This document shows, piece after piece, positions 9,025 to 17,997 of a DNA stretch of 64,000 nt; positions within the stretch are counted from its first letter, which is position 1; every line of letters starts with the position of its first letter. The notes under the pieces are model-generated. The model was not told the DNA's origin. It made no database searches and was given only the letters and a program-made list of their open reading frames with translations. The stretch lies in assembly GCF_022430525.1 (NCBI RefSeq), contig NZ_CP092519.1, positions 870,454 to 934,453 of the forward strand. Direction: 5' to 3'. The translations under genes were made by a program, and so were the position numbers. The stretch is from Cetobacterium somerae. GTDB taxonomy: Bacteria; Fusobacteriota; Fusobacteriia; Fusobacteriales; Fusobacteriaceae.

Positions 9025-10197
9025 ATGAAAGAGATGTTATTAATGTTAGCAATTATAGTGTGCATATTTGCTATTGGAGATGTGCTAAGTGTTTTTACAA
9101 AAGCTAAGTTATCATCAATATTTGTAGCTTTACTTATTTTTTTAATATTATTTATGTTAAAAATAATACCTATTGATATTGTTGAAATATCTGGTTTAAC
9201 AAAAGTTGGTCGTTGGGCTAGTCCTATTTTAGTTTTTGGAATGGGAACAATGGTAAATTTCAAGCAATTGAAATCAGAATGGAGAACAGTTTTAGTTTCA
9301 ATGATTTCAATGTTTGGAGCTATTGGATTTATGATGTTAGCAATACCGATAATTGGTAAAAATTCAACTTTAGTAGCAGTTCCTATAATAAATGGAGGAA
9401 TTGTTGCCACAAATATAATGGTTAGCGGAGCTTTAGAAAAAGGATTTCCAATGGCAGCTGCATTTGGTACATTGATATATGCTTTACAAAAATTTGTAGG
9501 TACACCAATAGCTTCTTACTATGGATTAAAAGAAGCGAAAAATATAGTGGAAAAACATAGAGAAAACTTTAGTTTACAAAATGAGATTAAAGATGAAATA
9601 GATGACGTAAGGAAAAAGATAAGATTTTCAGAAAAAAATAAAGCATATTTTACCCCTTTTGTTTGCTTTGGAATAACAACTTTAGGAGCTTACATTGGGT
9701 TTTTATTACAAGATTTAACTAGTATAAATAATACAATATGGTGTCTAATTATAGGTGCTACACTTTCTCACTATGGGGTTGTTCCAGAAAAAATTTTAGA
9801 TCATGGAAAAGCTTCTGGATTTATAACTATAGCTGTTTTTGCTGGAATAATTCCCTCTTTAGCAAAAATAACAACAACAGATTTACTTTCTTTAGGATGG
9901 CATTTAATAGTTGTATTTGGAGCTCTAGTTATAGGAAGTTTTATAACTATGTATATCTTACCAACTTGGAAAATAATTGGATCTAGAAATATATCTATGG
10001 GAATTGCTATGGCTCAGCTTTTAGGATTTCCAGCAACCTTACTTGTAGCTCAAGAGATATCTTTAGCAGTAGCTGAAACAGATTTAGAATATAAAGCTAT
10101 TATGGAAAAAATAGGACCAGCATATGTAGTCTCAGGATTAGTTTCTGTGACAACACTTTCTGTGGTAGTAGCGGGGTATTGTTTAGAATTTTTATAA
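9025..10197 (+). CDS. Multi-pass membrane transporter-like protein, family not recognised
   Basis: 390 aa with about ten to twelve hydrophobic segments. A charged cytoplasmic loop near residues 165-215 (EIKDEIDDVRKKIRF) splits it into two halves, a layout seen in secondary carriers. Glycine-rich membrane stretches such as VPIINGGIVATNIMVSG may line a substrate site. It is the last gene of the M20/YjiHG/HTH-methyltransferase operon (20-bp gap) and is followed by a terminator, so uptake or export of the peptidase substrate or product is a reasonable guess. I could not assign a named family. Confidence 0.6.
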   Translation: MKEMLLMLAIIVCIFAIGDVLSVFTKAKLSSIFVALLIFLILFMLKIIPIDIVEISGLTKVGRWASPILVFGMGTMVNFKQLKSEWRTVLVSMISMFGAIGFMMLAIPIIGKNSTLVAVPIINGGIVATNIMVSGALEKGFPMAAAFGTLIYALQKFVGTPIASYYGLKEAKNIVEKHRENFSLQNEIKDEIDDVRKKIRFSEKNKAYFTPFVCFGITTLGAYIGFLLQDLTSINNTIWCLIIGATLSHYGVVPEKILDHGKASGFITIAVFAGIIPSLAKITTTDLLSLGWHLIVVFGALVIGSFITMYILPTWKIIGSRNISMGIAMAQLLGFPATLLVAQEISLAVAETDLEYKAIMEKIGPAYVVSGLVSVTTLSVVVAGYCLEFL

Positions 10198-10208
10198 TAT
10201 AAATAAGT

Positions 10209-10243
10209 AAACGACTAAACTTAAAAAGTTTAGTCGTTTTATA
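10209..10243 (+). terminator. Intrinsic terminator of the peptidase operon
   Basis: A 14-bp stem (AAACGACTAAACTT with AAGTTTAGTCGTTT) with a 3-base loop and a T-rich tail, directly after the last gene of the operon. Confidence 0.9.
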
Positions 10244-10298
10244 TTTTAAAAATATGATATAATATACTATACAAATTAAATGTAATAAAAGGTGAAAG

Positions 10299-13121
10299 AT
10301 GGAAAAATACTTAGTGGAAAGTTTAAAAACGAGCTCTATTAATCTTGGAATAGAGTCAAAAAGTGAATATCAACATAAGCTTTTATCAAATAAAGAAAAA
10401 AAGATAGTTACAGATATAAGAAAAGAGCTTGAAAATTGTGATGAATTTATAATTTCAGTAGCTTTTATAACTGAAGGTGGGCTTTCTCTTATATTAGAAC
10501 AATTGAAAGTTTTAGAGGAGAAAGGTGTTAAAGGAAAAATTTTAACAGGTGATTATCTAAACTTTACCCAACCAAAAGCTTTAAAAAAACTGCTTTCATA
10601 TAATAATATAGAGGTAAAACTTTTAAGTAATGAAAAATTTCATGCTAAAGGTTATTTTTTTAGAAAAAATGATATTTGGACACTGATTGTAGGAAGTAGT
10701 AATTTAACTCAAACAGCTTTAACTGTAAATTTTGAATGGAATTTAAAAGTAAGTTCTTTAGAAAAGGGAAAAATTGCTAACGAGATATTAGATGAGTTTA
10801 ATAGAACCTTTAATACTTTACCTAAATTGACTTTAGATATGGTTAAAGAATATGAAGAGATATACGATTTAAATAGAAAGATGACAAAACTTCAAAAAGA
10901 AAGAGCTATAAAAAAAATAGAGATTAAACCCAATTCAATGCAAGTTCAAGCACTGAAAGCCTTTAAAGTTTTAAGAGAAAGCAAAAATAAAGGCTTACTA
11001 ATAAGTGCTACTGGAACAGGGAAAACATATTTAAGTGCTTTTGATATAAAAGTAGCAAATCCTAAAAAAGTTCTATTTTTAGCACATAGAAAAACAATAC
11101 TTGAAAAATCTAAAAAAAGCTTTGAACTTATAATGAAAGATAAAAATATGTGTATATATGGTGAAGATATATTAATAGATAAAGATATAATTTTCGCGAT
11201 GGTTCAAACATTGAGTAAAGATAAACATTTAGAGTTATTTTCAAAGGAGGCGTTTGATTATATAGTTGTAGATGAAGTGCATCATAGTGGAGCTAAGAGT
11301 TACCAGAAAATCTTAAACTATTTTAAACCTAAATTTTTATTAGGTATGACTGCTACTCCAGAAAGAAGTGATGATTTTGATATATATGCTTTGTTTGATC
11401 ATAATATAGCTTATGAGATTAGACTTCATGATGCATTAAAAGAGGAACTTTTATGTCCATTTCATTATTTTGGAATTTCGGATATATCTATAGATGGTAA
11501 AGAAATTGATGAAAAAACGTCGGTTAAAAATTTAGTGATAGATGAAAGAGTAAATCATATAATTGAAAAAAGTAGATATTATGGTTATAGTGGAGAGAAA
11601 CTTCATGGCCTTATATTTGCATCAAAAGTTGAAGAGGCTGTAGCTTTAGCAGAAAAGTTAACTGAAAAAGGTATAAAGAGTAAAGCTTTAAGTGGAAAAA
11701 GTAGTGATTTAGAAAGAGAGAGCACTATAGAGGATTTAGAAAATGGAAAGCTTGAGTATATAGTAACTGTAGATATATTCAATGAAGGTGTAGACATCCC
11801 ATGTGTAAATCAAGTTATTTTTTTAAGACCAACTGAGTCTTCAATAATATATATTCAACAGCTTGGTAGAGGTCTTAGAAAGAGTGAAAATAAAGAGTAT
11901 GTGGTAATATTAGATTTTATAGGAAACTATGAGAAAAACTTTTTAATCCCGACAGCTATATCACAAAATAATAGCTTTGATAGAGATTTTATGAAAAGAT
12001 TTCTAATAAATGGAACAAATATGATTCCAGGAGAGAGTAGTATAACATTTGAAACTATTGTAAAAGAAAGAATTTTTGAAAATATAAATAAAACAAATTT
12101 CTCAACTAAAAAAAATATAGAACATGATTTTAATCTTTTAGAAAAACAACTTGGAAGAGTACCTTTGCTTAATGATTTTTTCCAAAGAGATATGATAGAA
12201 CCTAGTGCTATATTAAAATTTAGAAAAGATTATGATGAAATTTTAAAGATGTTGAGACCTAAACTATTTTTAGGAGAGCTTTCAAAAATTGAAAAAAATT
12301 ATCTGACATTTTTATCAAGTATCTTTACTCCAAGTAAAAGAGTTCATGAGATGATTATTTTAAGAACGTTACTATCAAATAAAGATGTGTCTATAGAGGA
12401 TATAGAAGTTATTTTAAAAAGAGATTACTCTTTAGTAGAACAAAGAAAAAATATTGAAAATGCTATGAAACATTTATCTAAGGATATTTTTACAAGCTTA
12501 TCTACAATAAAAGAGTTTGAACCTATAGTTGAATCAGAAAAAAAATATAGTTTAAAAAAGAGTTTTAAAAGTAGCTATGAAAAAAATAGTTATTTTAAGA
12601 TGTTAATAGATGATCTTATTGATTATAATTTAAATTATGTTTTAAAAAATTATAAACAACAAGGCAAAGAAACTATACTAAGATATAAAGAGTATACAAA
12701 GCAACAAGCTTTTTGGAATTTGAACTTAGATTTTAATAATGGTTATCAGGTAAGTGGTTATACAATATTTGAAGATCAAAAAAAAGTGATAATATTTATA
12801 ACATTAGATGATTCGCTGCCATTTGTAGCATATGACAATGTGTTTTATGATGAGCAACGATTCACTTGGTTTTCTAAGAGTAATAGATGTATTAGTAGAA
12901 ATGGTGTTTTAACAGGAGAGGGAAAGGTTGCGAATAACTACTATACAATCGAGGTATTTCTAAAGAAAAAATCAGGAGAGAATTTCTTCTATTTAGGAGA
13001 GGTTGAAAAGGTTTTAAAAGCTCAAGAAACATTAGGAAAAAAAGGCGAACCTTTAGTAGAGTATGAACTAAAGTTAAAATATGAGATGGATTCAAATTTA
13101 TTTAGCTATTTTAATTTATAA
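10299..13121 (+). CDS. PLD nuclease-like domain + SF2 helicase + DUF3427 protein
   Basis: 940-aa cytosolic protein. Residues about 40-165 form a phospholipase-D-like module with one HxK motif (His115, Lys117) and VGSSNLTQTAL. Residues about 215-565 form a type III-restriction/DEAD-like helicase: Walker A ATGTGKT with Lys242, DEVH at 325-328, motif III MTATPER and motif VI QLGRGLRKS. The C-terminal about 350 residues match the DUF3427 region by layout. This three-part architecture is known from restriction-like and antiphage or DNA-processing proteins. No partner gene (methylase, nuclease) adjoins it. It is a single-gene unit between two terminator/promoter boundaries. Confidence 0.85.
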   Translation: MEKYLVESLKTSSINLGIESKSEYQHKLLSNKEKKIVTDIRKELENCDEFIISVAFITEGGLSLILEQLKVLEEKGVKGKILTGDYLNFTQPKALKKLLSYNNIEVKLLSNEKFHAKGYFFRKNDIWTLIVGSSNLTQTALTVNFEWNLKVSSLEKGKIANEILDEFNRTFNTLPKLTLDMVKEYEEIYDLNRKMTKLQKERAIKKIEIKPNSMQVQALKAFKVLRESKNKGLLISATGTGKTYLSAFDIKVANPKKVLFLAHRKTILEKSKKSFELIMKDKNMCIYGEDILIDKDIIFAMVQTLSKDKHLELFSKEAFDYIVVDEVHHSGAKSYQKILNYFKPKFLLGMTATPERSDDFDIYALFDHNIAYEIRLHDALKEELLCPFHYFGISDISIDGKEIDEKTSVKNLVIDERVNHIIEKSRYYGYSGEKLHGLIFASKVEEAVALAEKLTEKGIKSKALSGKSSDLERESTIEDLENGKLEYIVTVDIFNEGVDIPCVNQVIFLRPTESSIIYIQQLGRGLRKSENKEYVVILDFIGNYEKNFLIPTAISQNNSFDRDFMKRFLINGTNMIPGESSITFETIVKERIFENINKTNFSTKKNIEHDFNLLEKQLGRVPLLNDFFQRDMIEPSAILKFRKDYDEILKMLRPKLFLGELSKIEKNYLTFLSSIFTPSKRVHEMIILRTLLSNKDVSIEDIEVILKRDYSLVEQRKNIENAMKHLSKDIFTSLSTIKEFEPIVESEKKYSLKKSFKSSYEKNSYFKMLIDDLIDYNLNYVLKNYKQQGKETILRYKEYTKQQAFWNLNLDFNNGYQVSGYTIFEDQKKVIIFITLDDSLPFVAYDNVFYDEQRFTWFSKSNRCISRNGVLTGEGKVANNYYTIEVFLKKKSGENFFYLGEVEKVLKAQETLGKKGEPLVEYELKLKYEMDSNLFSYFNL

Positions 13122-13128
13122 AATGAAA

Positions 13129-13157
13129 TTGACAAATGAATTAAACTATACTAAAAT
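13129..13157 (+). promoter_or_regulatory. Sigma-70-type promoter of the Mrp gene
   Basis: TTGACA, 17 bases, TAAAAT, located right after the helicase stop codon and 60 bp before the Mrp start codon. Confidence 0.8.
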
Positions 13158-13216
13158 GTGCATATATAAGAAAATGCAATTTTTCTTAATCTATGTACTT
13201 AAAAGGAGGACACAAA

Positions 13217-14047
13217 ATGTCAAGTTGTAATTCATGCCCATCTCAAGGGTCATGCTCAAAGGAATCTACAAGTTGCGGAATTGTTAATAATCCTGCAAAT
13301 AAAATAAAAAAAGTAATAGGTGTTATGAGTGGAAAAGGTGGAGTAGGAAAATCTACAGTTTCAACTTTATTAGTAAAACAGTTAGCTGATCAGGGATATA
13401 AAGTAGGTATTATGGATGCTGATATAACAGGGCCAAGTATACCAAGATTATTAGGACTAAGTGGAGAGAGAGCTGGAGGAAAAGGTAATGATATATATCC
13501 AGTGGTAACAAAAGATGGAATAAAAGTAATCTCTTTAAATTTTCTAGTTGAAAATGAAAATGATCCAGTACTATGGAGAGGACCAATAGTTGGTAGAGCT
13601 GTAAAGCAGTTTTGGGAAGATGTTATCTGGGGAGAACTTGATTATTTAATAATAGATATGCCACCAGGAACAGGAGATGTAGCTTTAACTGTTATGCAAT
13701 CTATACCTTTAAATGGAATAGTGATGGTTTCAGTACCTCAAGATATGATATCTATGATTGTTGCAAAAGCTGTTAAAATGGCAAATCAGATGAATGTAGA
13801 AGTTCTAGGAGTAGTTGAGAATATGAGTTATGTAGTTTGTCCAGGTTGTGAAACTAAGATTAAGTTATTCAATGGAGAGTCAACAGATAGCTTCTTAAAA
13901 GAGAATGGATTAGATTTATTAGGAGAACTACCTATGATATCAAGTATTTGTAATCTTTCAGTTGAGGGATATGATGTAAATAAAGAGGAAATAAATAATA
14001 TTTTTAATCCCATTACAAAAAATATATTAAATAAAGTAAGAGTTTAA
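13217..14047 (+). CDS. Mrp/NBP35-family iron-sulfur cluster carrier ATPase
   Basis: 276-aa cytosolic P-loop ATPase that binds and delivers Fe-S clusters. The deviant Walker A GKGGVGKST spans 39-47. The Switch/Walker B region reads LIIDMPPGTGDVAL, and the C-terminal metal motif is Cys208-x-x-Cys211. The N-terminus is unusually cysteine-rich (CNSCPSQGSC, then a further Cys20), as in NBP35-like proteins with an extra N-terminal cluster. The start chosen is the ATG after AAAGGAGG; a more upstream in-frame ATG would swallow that site. It has its own promoter and terminator. Confidence 0.92.
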   Translation: MSSCNSCPSQGSCSKESTSCGIVNNPANKIKKVIGVMSGKGGVGKSTVSTLLVKQLADQGYKVGIMDADITGPSIPRLLGLSGERAGGKGNDIYPVVTKDGIKVISLNFLVENENDPVLWRGPIVGRAVKQFWEDVIWGELDYLIIDMPPGTGDVALTVMQSIPLNGIVMVSVPQDMISMIVAKAVKMANQMNVEVLGVVENMSYVVCPGCETKIKLFNGESTDSFLKENGLDLLGELPMISSICNLSVEGYDVNKEEINNIFNPITKNILNKVRV

Positions 14048-14072
14048 AAGATCCAGTTTTGGATCTTTTTTT
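14046..14072 (+). terminator. Intrinsic terminator of the Mrp gene
   Basis: An AAAGATCC stem pairs with GGATCTTT across a short loop and runs into seven or more T. It overlaps the stop codon. Confidence 0.85.
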
Positions 14073-14191
14073 ATTACTTAAAAACTTAAAAAACAGACTA
14101 TGTAGAAGTTTTTGTGTTATAAATATTTAAATTTTTCATATATTTTTTTTATATTAATTGTGTTAAAATTTACCCTCGGGAGGTGATTAAT

Positions 14192-15580
14192 TTGAATACT
14201 ACAAATGTAGGAATATTAAACTTATTGTATCATGGGCGTTTTTCACAAAATGATTTAGCGTTGTATTTAGATGTAGATAGTAAAACGTTATCTAAAAATA
14301 TATCACAATTAAATATAAGCTTAAAAGATTTAAACTTAAATCAAATAGAGCTAAAAGACGGAAAGTATCAGTTAAGTCTAAATAATGAACAGTGGTTATA
14401 TATATTAAATGGAAAAGAGTTTATGAGCTCAGAAGATATTATTGATTATTTATATTTAAAATTTATTTTTAAAGGTTTCATAAATTTAGAGGCTGAAAAA
14501 AATGAATTTCAAATATCGAGAAGTTCCATAAATAGATATTTTTTAGTTGTAAAAAATATTTTAGCAGAAAATAATAGTAGTTATAAGTATGAAAATGCAA
14601 AAGGACTTCGTTTAATTCATTTGTCTCTTCAAGATAAAAATCTATTTTGTAAGAAACTTATAAAACTGTTTGTAAAAACTGATTTTTCAATATCTTCATC
14701 GACAATTTATTATAATCTTTTTAAAGACTCTCAAATTAATGAACTTTCAGAAAAACTTTATAAAATATTTACTTTTTCAGAAGTTGCATCAACTAAATTT
14801 ATAATAGCGTTTTCCTTAGCTTTAAAAATTTGTGTGGATACTTTTGAGGGATTTTCATTTGGAAATACTTATAATAATTTAGATGAATATATAAATATAA
14901 AAAATATGGTAGAAAAAGAGTTAGGAAACTATTCAGAGAGTTACAAACAACAGATTTTCTCATTTTTATTAAATTTAAAAAATAAAGAAAACTTTTTTGA
15001 GCAAGGAGTAATAGAGCGAGCAAAGATATTAATGAAAGAGTTAAAAAAACAATTAAATATAGAAAATATAGAAAAAGGATTTAAAGAACTTCTACTGAAA
15101 AAGCTATATATGTCTTTATTTAAATATGAAAATAATATTTTAAAAGTACATTCTTCTAAACTTAATAATGATGATAAGAGATTACTAAAAATCCTAGATG
15201 AAATTTTAATAAAAACAAATCTTAAAATATATTTCTATGATAAAATTGTTGTATTAGGTATAATAAAAAAAATTTTGATAGAAAAGAATAGAAAAGATAT
15301 AAATAATATTTTACTTCTTTTTAATGAAATAATACTACCACATGATTTTTATTTAAAAGAAAATTTAGAAAAACAGATACCCCACATAAAAATTGATATA
15401 AAACCATCGTTTCACTTAAGATTCAATTATTCAAATTGCATTAATCATTATGATTTAATATTAAGTGATGAAAAATATCAAGATTCAAATGTTGAAAAAA
15501 TATCTTCATTTAATTATTTGAGAGTGTTAGAGAAAATAGATAAAAAAGCTATAGAGAAAGGATTAAGTAGTTTAATTTAG
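14192..15580 (+). CDS. Large HTH transcriptional regulator, paralogue A
   Basis: 462-aa protein starting at TTG, seven bases after GGGAGGTG. The TTG is preferred because the translation then begins MNTT, as in the paralogue at 46530. Two DNA-binding-like segments are visible: residues about 5-45, and the stretch DYLYLKFIFKGFINLEAEKNEFQ followed by ISRSSINRYF near 85-115. The rest is helical and Lys/Leu-rich with no recognised ligand domain. The layout recalls BglG/Mga-type regulators. An extended -10 element (TGTTAAAAT) lies at 14161-14169. The next regulator gene starts 24 bp downstream, so both are probably one operon. Target genes are unknown. Confidence 0.7.
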   Translation: MNTTNVGILNLLYHGRFSQNDLALYLDVDSKTLSKNISQLNISLKDLNLNQIELKDGKYQLSLNNEQWLYILNGKEFMSSEDIIDYLYLKFIFKGFINLEAEKNEFQISRSSINRYFLVVKNILAENNSSYKYENAKGLRLIHLSLQDKNLFCKKLIKLFVKTDFSISSSTIYYNLFKDSQINELSEKLYKIFTFSEVASTKFIIAFSLALKICVDTFEGFSFGNTYNNLDEYINIKNMVEKELGNYSESYKQQIFSFLLNLKNKENFFEQGVIERAKILMKELKKQLNIENIEKGFKELLLKKLYMSLFKYENNILKVHSSKLNNDDKRLLKILDEILIKTNLKIYFYDKIVVLGIIKKILIEKNRKDINNILLLFNEIILPHDFYLKENLEKQIPHIKIDIKPSFHLRFNYSNCINHYDLILSDEKYQDSNVEKISSFNYLRVLEKIDKKAIEKGLSSLI

Positions 15581-15604
15581 GTATGTAGAAAGAGGGGAAA
15601 GTTT

Positions 15605-17005
15605 ATGAATGTAACATCAATACACTTTAAAATTATGTATTGTTTAAAAAGAAATATTTATTCGATTGGAGAGTTATCAGAAATTCTTAGTATTTCAGAA
15701 TTTAAAATTAAAAGATATATAAAAGATTTAGAGTGTTTAGTTGAAGAGGAATCTATAGAAAATATTCATAATAAATTAAATAGTATACCTAAAATAATAG
15801 AAAAGCTTAGAAAAAAACAGAGTTTAACTCCAGAGGAAAGGCAGATGTATGTGATTTTAAAATTTTTAAAAACAGATACAATAAATCTTAGCCAAATAAG
15901 TGAAGAGATAGGTGTAACAAGAAGAACATTAACAAATGATTTAAATGAACTTAAAGAGATTTTAGAAAAATTTCACTTAGAGATAAAAAATCTTACTAGA
16001 TATGGAATTGTGTTGGAAGGTAAAGAGAGTGATAAGAGAAGTTTTTTTAAATTATATTTAATAAAAATATTTATTGAGCAAAGATATCTTCCAAAAATAT
16101 TTGATATCATATTTTTAGAGTTTGAACATTTAAAGAGAGAATATAAAATACATAAATTAATAAAAGAAATGTTTAATTTTATGGAGATTCCAGACAATAG
16201 TTTTGCTTTTTTAAATTTAGAAGTTAAATCTTATATAGCTATTTTAAGAAAAAATTATAAAGATTTTAGTATAGATATTAATTTAAAAGAAGCTAAAGGA
16301 GATAAAGCATTTATAGAGTTTTTGAAAAAAACACTAATATATAGTAATTTTGAGATTAATCAAATAATAGATACTTATAAAAAAAGATATAAAGGAAACC
16401 TAGTAAAATTATATCCTGAAAAAGCTAAAGAGGCAAAAAAATTAATTAAATATATTGAGAAAAATATGAAAACTAATATTTTTATACCAAAAGATTTTTT
16501 AATAAGAATTATGGTTATAATTATAGTCAGAGATTATAAACAAGAATTTAATATAAATGAGTTTTATATATTTAATAATGCTATTGGAAAAGCTTATTTA
16601 ATTCCCTATAAAGAAATATCAGAATTATTAAAAAATTATTTTAAAGAGATTGATAGTTTTGATTTAGCTAATTTGACAATGACCTTTTTAAGTAGTATCT
16701 ATATAGAGAATAAAAGTAAAATTGAACAAACAAAAGATTTTGCAATAGTGTATAATTTTTTACATAGAGATATGATTGTAGATTTGTGTGAAGATATAGG
16801 GCTTAAAAGAGGAAGTGGAAAATATGAATTGGTTTCATATTTTGATTTAGAAGAATTTTTAAATGAAAAAAATCCTAAAATTATTATAACATTTGAAGAT
16901 ATAGATTTTTCTAGGTATAACATAGAGGAGAAATTGGTAGAGTTTAATTTTCCTATAACAAAATATGATAAGTTAAAGTTAAAACCGTTTCTTGAAAAAA
17001 TATAA
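15605..17005 (+). CDS. BglG/PRD-like HTH transcriptional regulator
   Basis: 466 aa, with ATG after AGAGGGGAAA. Two N-terminal helix-turn-helix units are visible: residues about 15-45 (SIGELSEILSISEFKIKRYIK) and 92-125 (NLSQISEEIGVTRRTLTNDLNEL). About 300 helical residues in PRD-like position follow. The C-terminus (about 430-466, IIITFEDIDFSRY) could be a reduced EIIB-like fold, but the phosphorylated Cys/His motifs of PTS domains were not seen. The more divergent N-terminus separates it from the three MNTT-type paralogues. No PTS or sugar genes adjoin it. The function as a regulator is good; the signal is unknown. Confidence 0.7.
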   Translation: MNVTSIHFKIMYCLKRNIYSIGELSEILSISEFKIKRYIKDLECLVEEESIENIHNKLNSIPKIIEKLRKKQSLTPEERQMYVILKFLKTDTINLSQISEEIGVTRRTLTNDLNELKEILEKFHLEIKNLTRYGIVLEGKESDKRSFFKLYLIKIFIEQRYLPKIFDIIFLEFEHLKREYKIHKLIKEMFNFMEIPDNSFAFLNLEVKSYIAILRKNYKDFSIDINLKEAKGDKAFIEFLKKTLIYSNFEINQIIDTYKKRYKGNLVKLYPEKAKEAKKLIKYIEKNMKTNIFIPKDFLIRIMVIIIVRDYKQEFNINEFYIFNNAIGKAYLIPYKEISELLKNYFKEIDSFDLANLTMTFLSSIYIENKSKIEQTKDFAIVYNFLHRDMIVDLCEDIGLKRGSGKYELVSYFDLEEFLNEKNPKIIITFEDIDFSRYNIEEKLVEFNFPITKYDKLKLKPFLEKI

Positions 17006-17033
17006 GGACCAGAGTTAATCTGGTCTTTTTATA
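17004..17033. terminator. Bidirectional terminator
   Basis: AAGGACCAGA pairs with TCTGGTCTTT (one G-T pair) across GTTAA, followed by a T-run. It lies between the convergent regulator and cysteine-rich genes and overlaps both ends. Confidence 0.85.
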
Positions 17034-17835
17034 TTTTTTGTATATATTGAAATTCATCTGATTTGGAATTTTTCAAATTAAGAGTTTTAGTGAGGTCTTG
17101 GATGAATATATCCCCTAAAATATATTTTAAAATTGAGTAATAAGATAACACGAAAGGTTGGTACTCTTCAAGTTTGAAACCGATAGGATTTTCTCTTCGA
17201 AAGTATGGAGATGTAGATTTTTCAACATCCATGCATGGAAAATCTGAATCATTCATAGCTAAATAGTTATTCTTTTTAGTTGGAACAAAGATATATAATG
17301 TATCCTCTTCTTGAATAATTTCTAATGGATATATAGAGCACCAAAGTGGTTTTGTATCAATAATCTCTTCTAAAGAGAAATTTTGGTCAATACATATTTT
17401 ATGAATAGCACAAAGATGTCTATCACCGTGAACACATGAGCAAGTACATCTATCAAAAGTTGTATTTACATGCTCTTCTGGAATAAGCATTTTATCCTTT
17501 TTTATTGAGGAAATAATTTCTATTTCCATTAAGCCCTCAGCCTTTAATATAGAAACAGCTTTTGTTAAAGTATCATACTCTTTTAAGTTTTCTATTATAA
17601 CTTTTCGAGATTTCTTATTAAACTCATATGGAAATTGTACGCAGCAGTTAGTTAAACAGTTAAAACAATCAAAATTTGTTAAATGAAGAAAACTATCAAC
17701 ATCAACAATGGCTTTAAACTCTTTATTTTTTAAAAAAACAACAGTTTCAACAGTTTTTATACTTTGAAAATATCTATTTATTCTAATTTTATTCTTTTCA
17801 GAAATTATAAAATCTTTATGTAAAAAATAATTCAT
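17029..17835 (-). CDS. Cysteine-rich metal-binding protein (YkgJ/DUF3109-like)
   Basis: 268-aa soluble protein with clustered cysteines: CFNCLTNCC near residues 57-65, CTCSC near 131-135 and a later Cys in LWCSIYPLE, with nearby histidines (HGDRHLCAIH). This spacing recalls the zinc/iron-chelating YkgJ and DUF3109 families, whose biochemical role is not settled. It is longer than most members (about 190 aa). A minus-strand promoter lies upstream, so it is a single-gene unit. An Fe-S enzyme or a metal sensor are the alternatives. Confidence 0.55.
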   Translation of the reverse strand: MNYFLHKDFIISEKNKIRINRYFQSIKTVETVVFLKNKEFKAIVDVDSFLHLTNFDCFNCLTNCCVQFPYEFNKKSRKVIIENLKEYDTLTKAVSILKAEGLMEIEIISSIKKDKMLIPEEHVNTTFDRCTCSCVHGDRHLCAIHKICIDQNFSLEEIIDTKPLWCSIYPLEIIQEEDTLYIFVPTKKNNYLAMNDSDFPCMDVEKSTSPYFRRENPIGFKLEEYQPFVLSYYSILKYILGDIFIQDLTKTLNLKNSKSDEFQYIQKI

Positions 17836-17878
17836 TAAACTCTCCTAAAATCTTATTAAATTTTTAAAACTATTTAAA

Positions 17879-17907
17879 ATTATATTACAAAAATATAAAA
17901 AAACCAA
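17879..17907 (-). promoter_or_regulatory. Promoter of the cysteine-rich gene
   Basis: On the minus strand: TTGGTT, 17 bases, TATAAT, ending 43 bp before the start codon. It is divergent from the mutarotase promoter. Confidence 0.6.
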
Positions 17908-17935
17908 GATAAATATAAAAACATCCAGAAAAAAT

Positions 17936-17964
17936 TTGACAAAATAAAAAGGATAAAGTATATA
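17936..17964 (+). promoter_or_regulatory. Promoter of the mutarotase-like lipoprotein
   Basis: TTGACA, 17 bases, TATATA, ending 33 bp before the ATG at 17998. Confidence 0.75.
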
Positions 17965-17997
17965 AAAGAATTGAAACTAATAATAAGGAGGGGTATT

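Noticed and set aside
9738-9986. 82-residue frame inside the transporter gene
   Set aside because: Trp/Cys/Asn/Ser-rich shadow of the real frame without a ribosome site.
14192-17005. PTS-controlled antiterminator pair
   Set aside because: The PRD-like gene lacks visible phosphorylated EIIA/EIIB motifs, and no PTS permease or ribonucleic antiterminator site adjoins.
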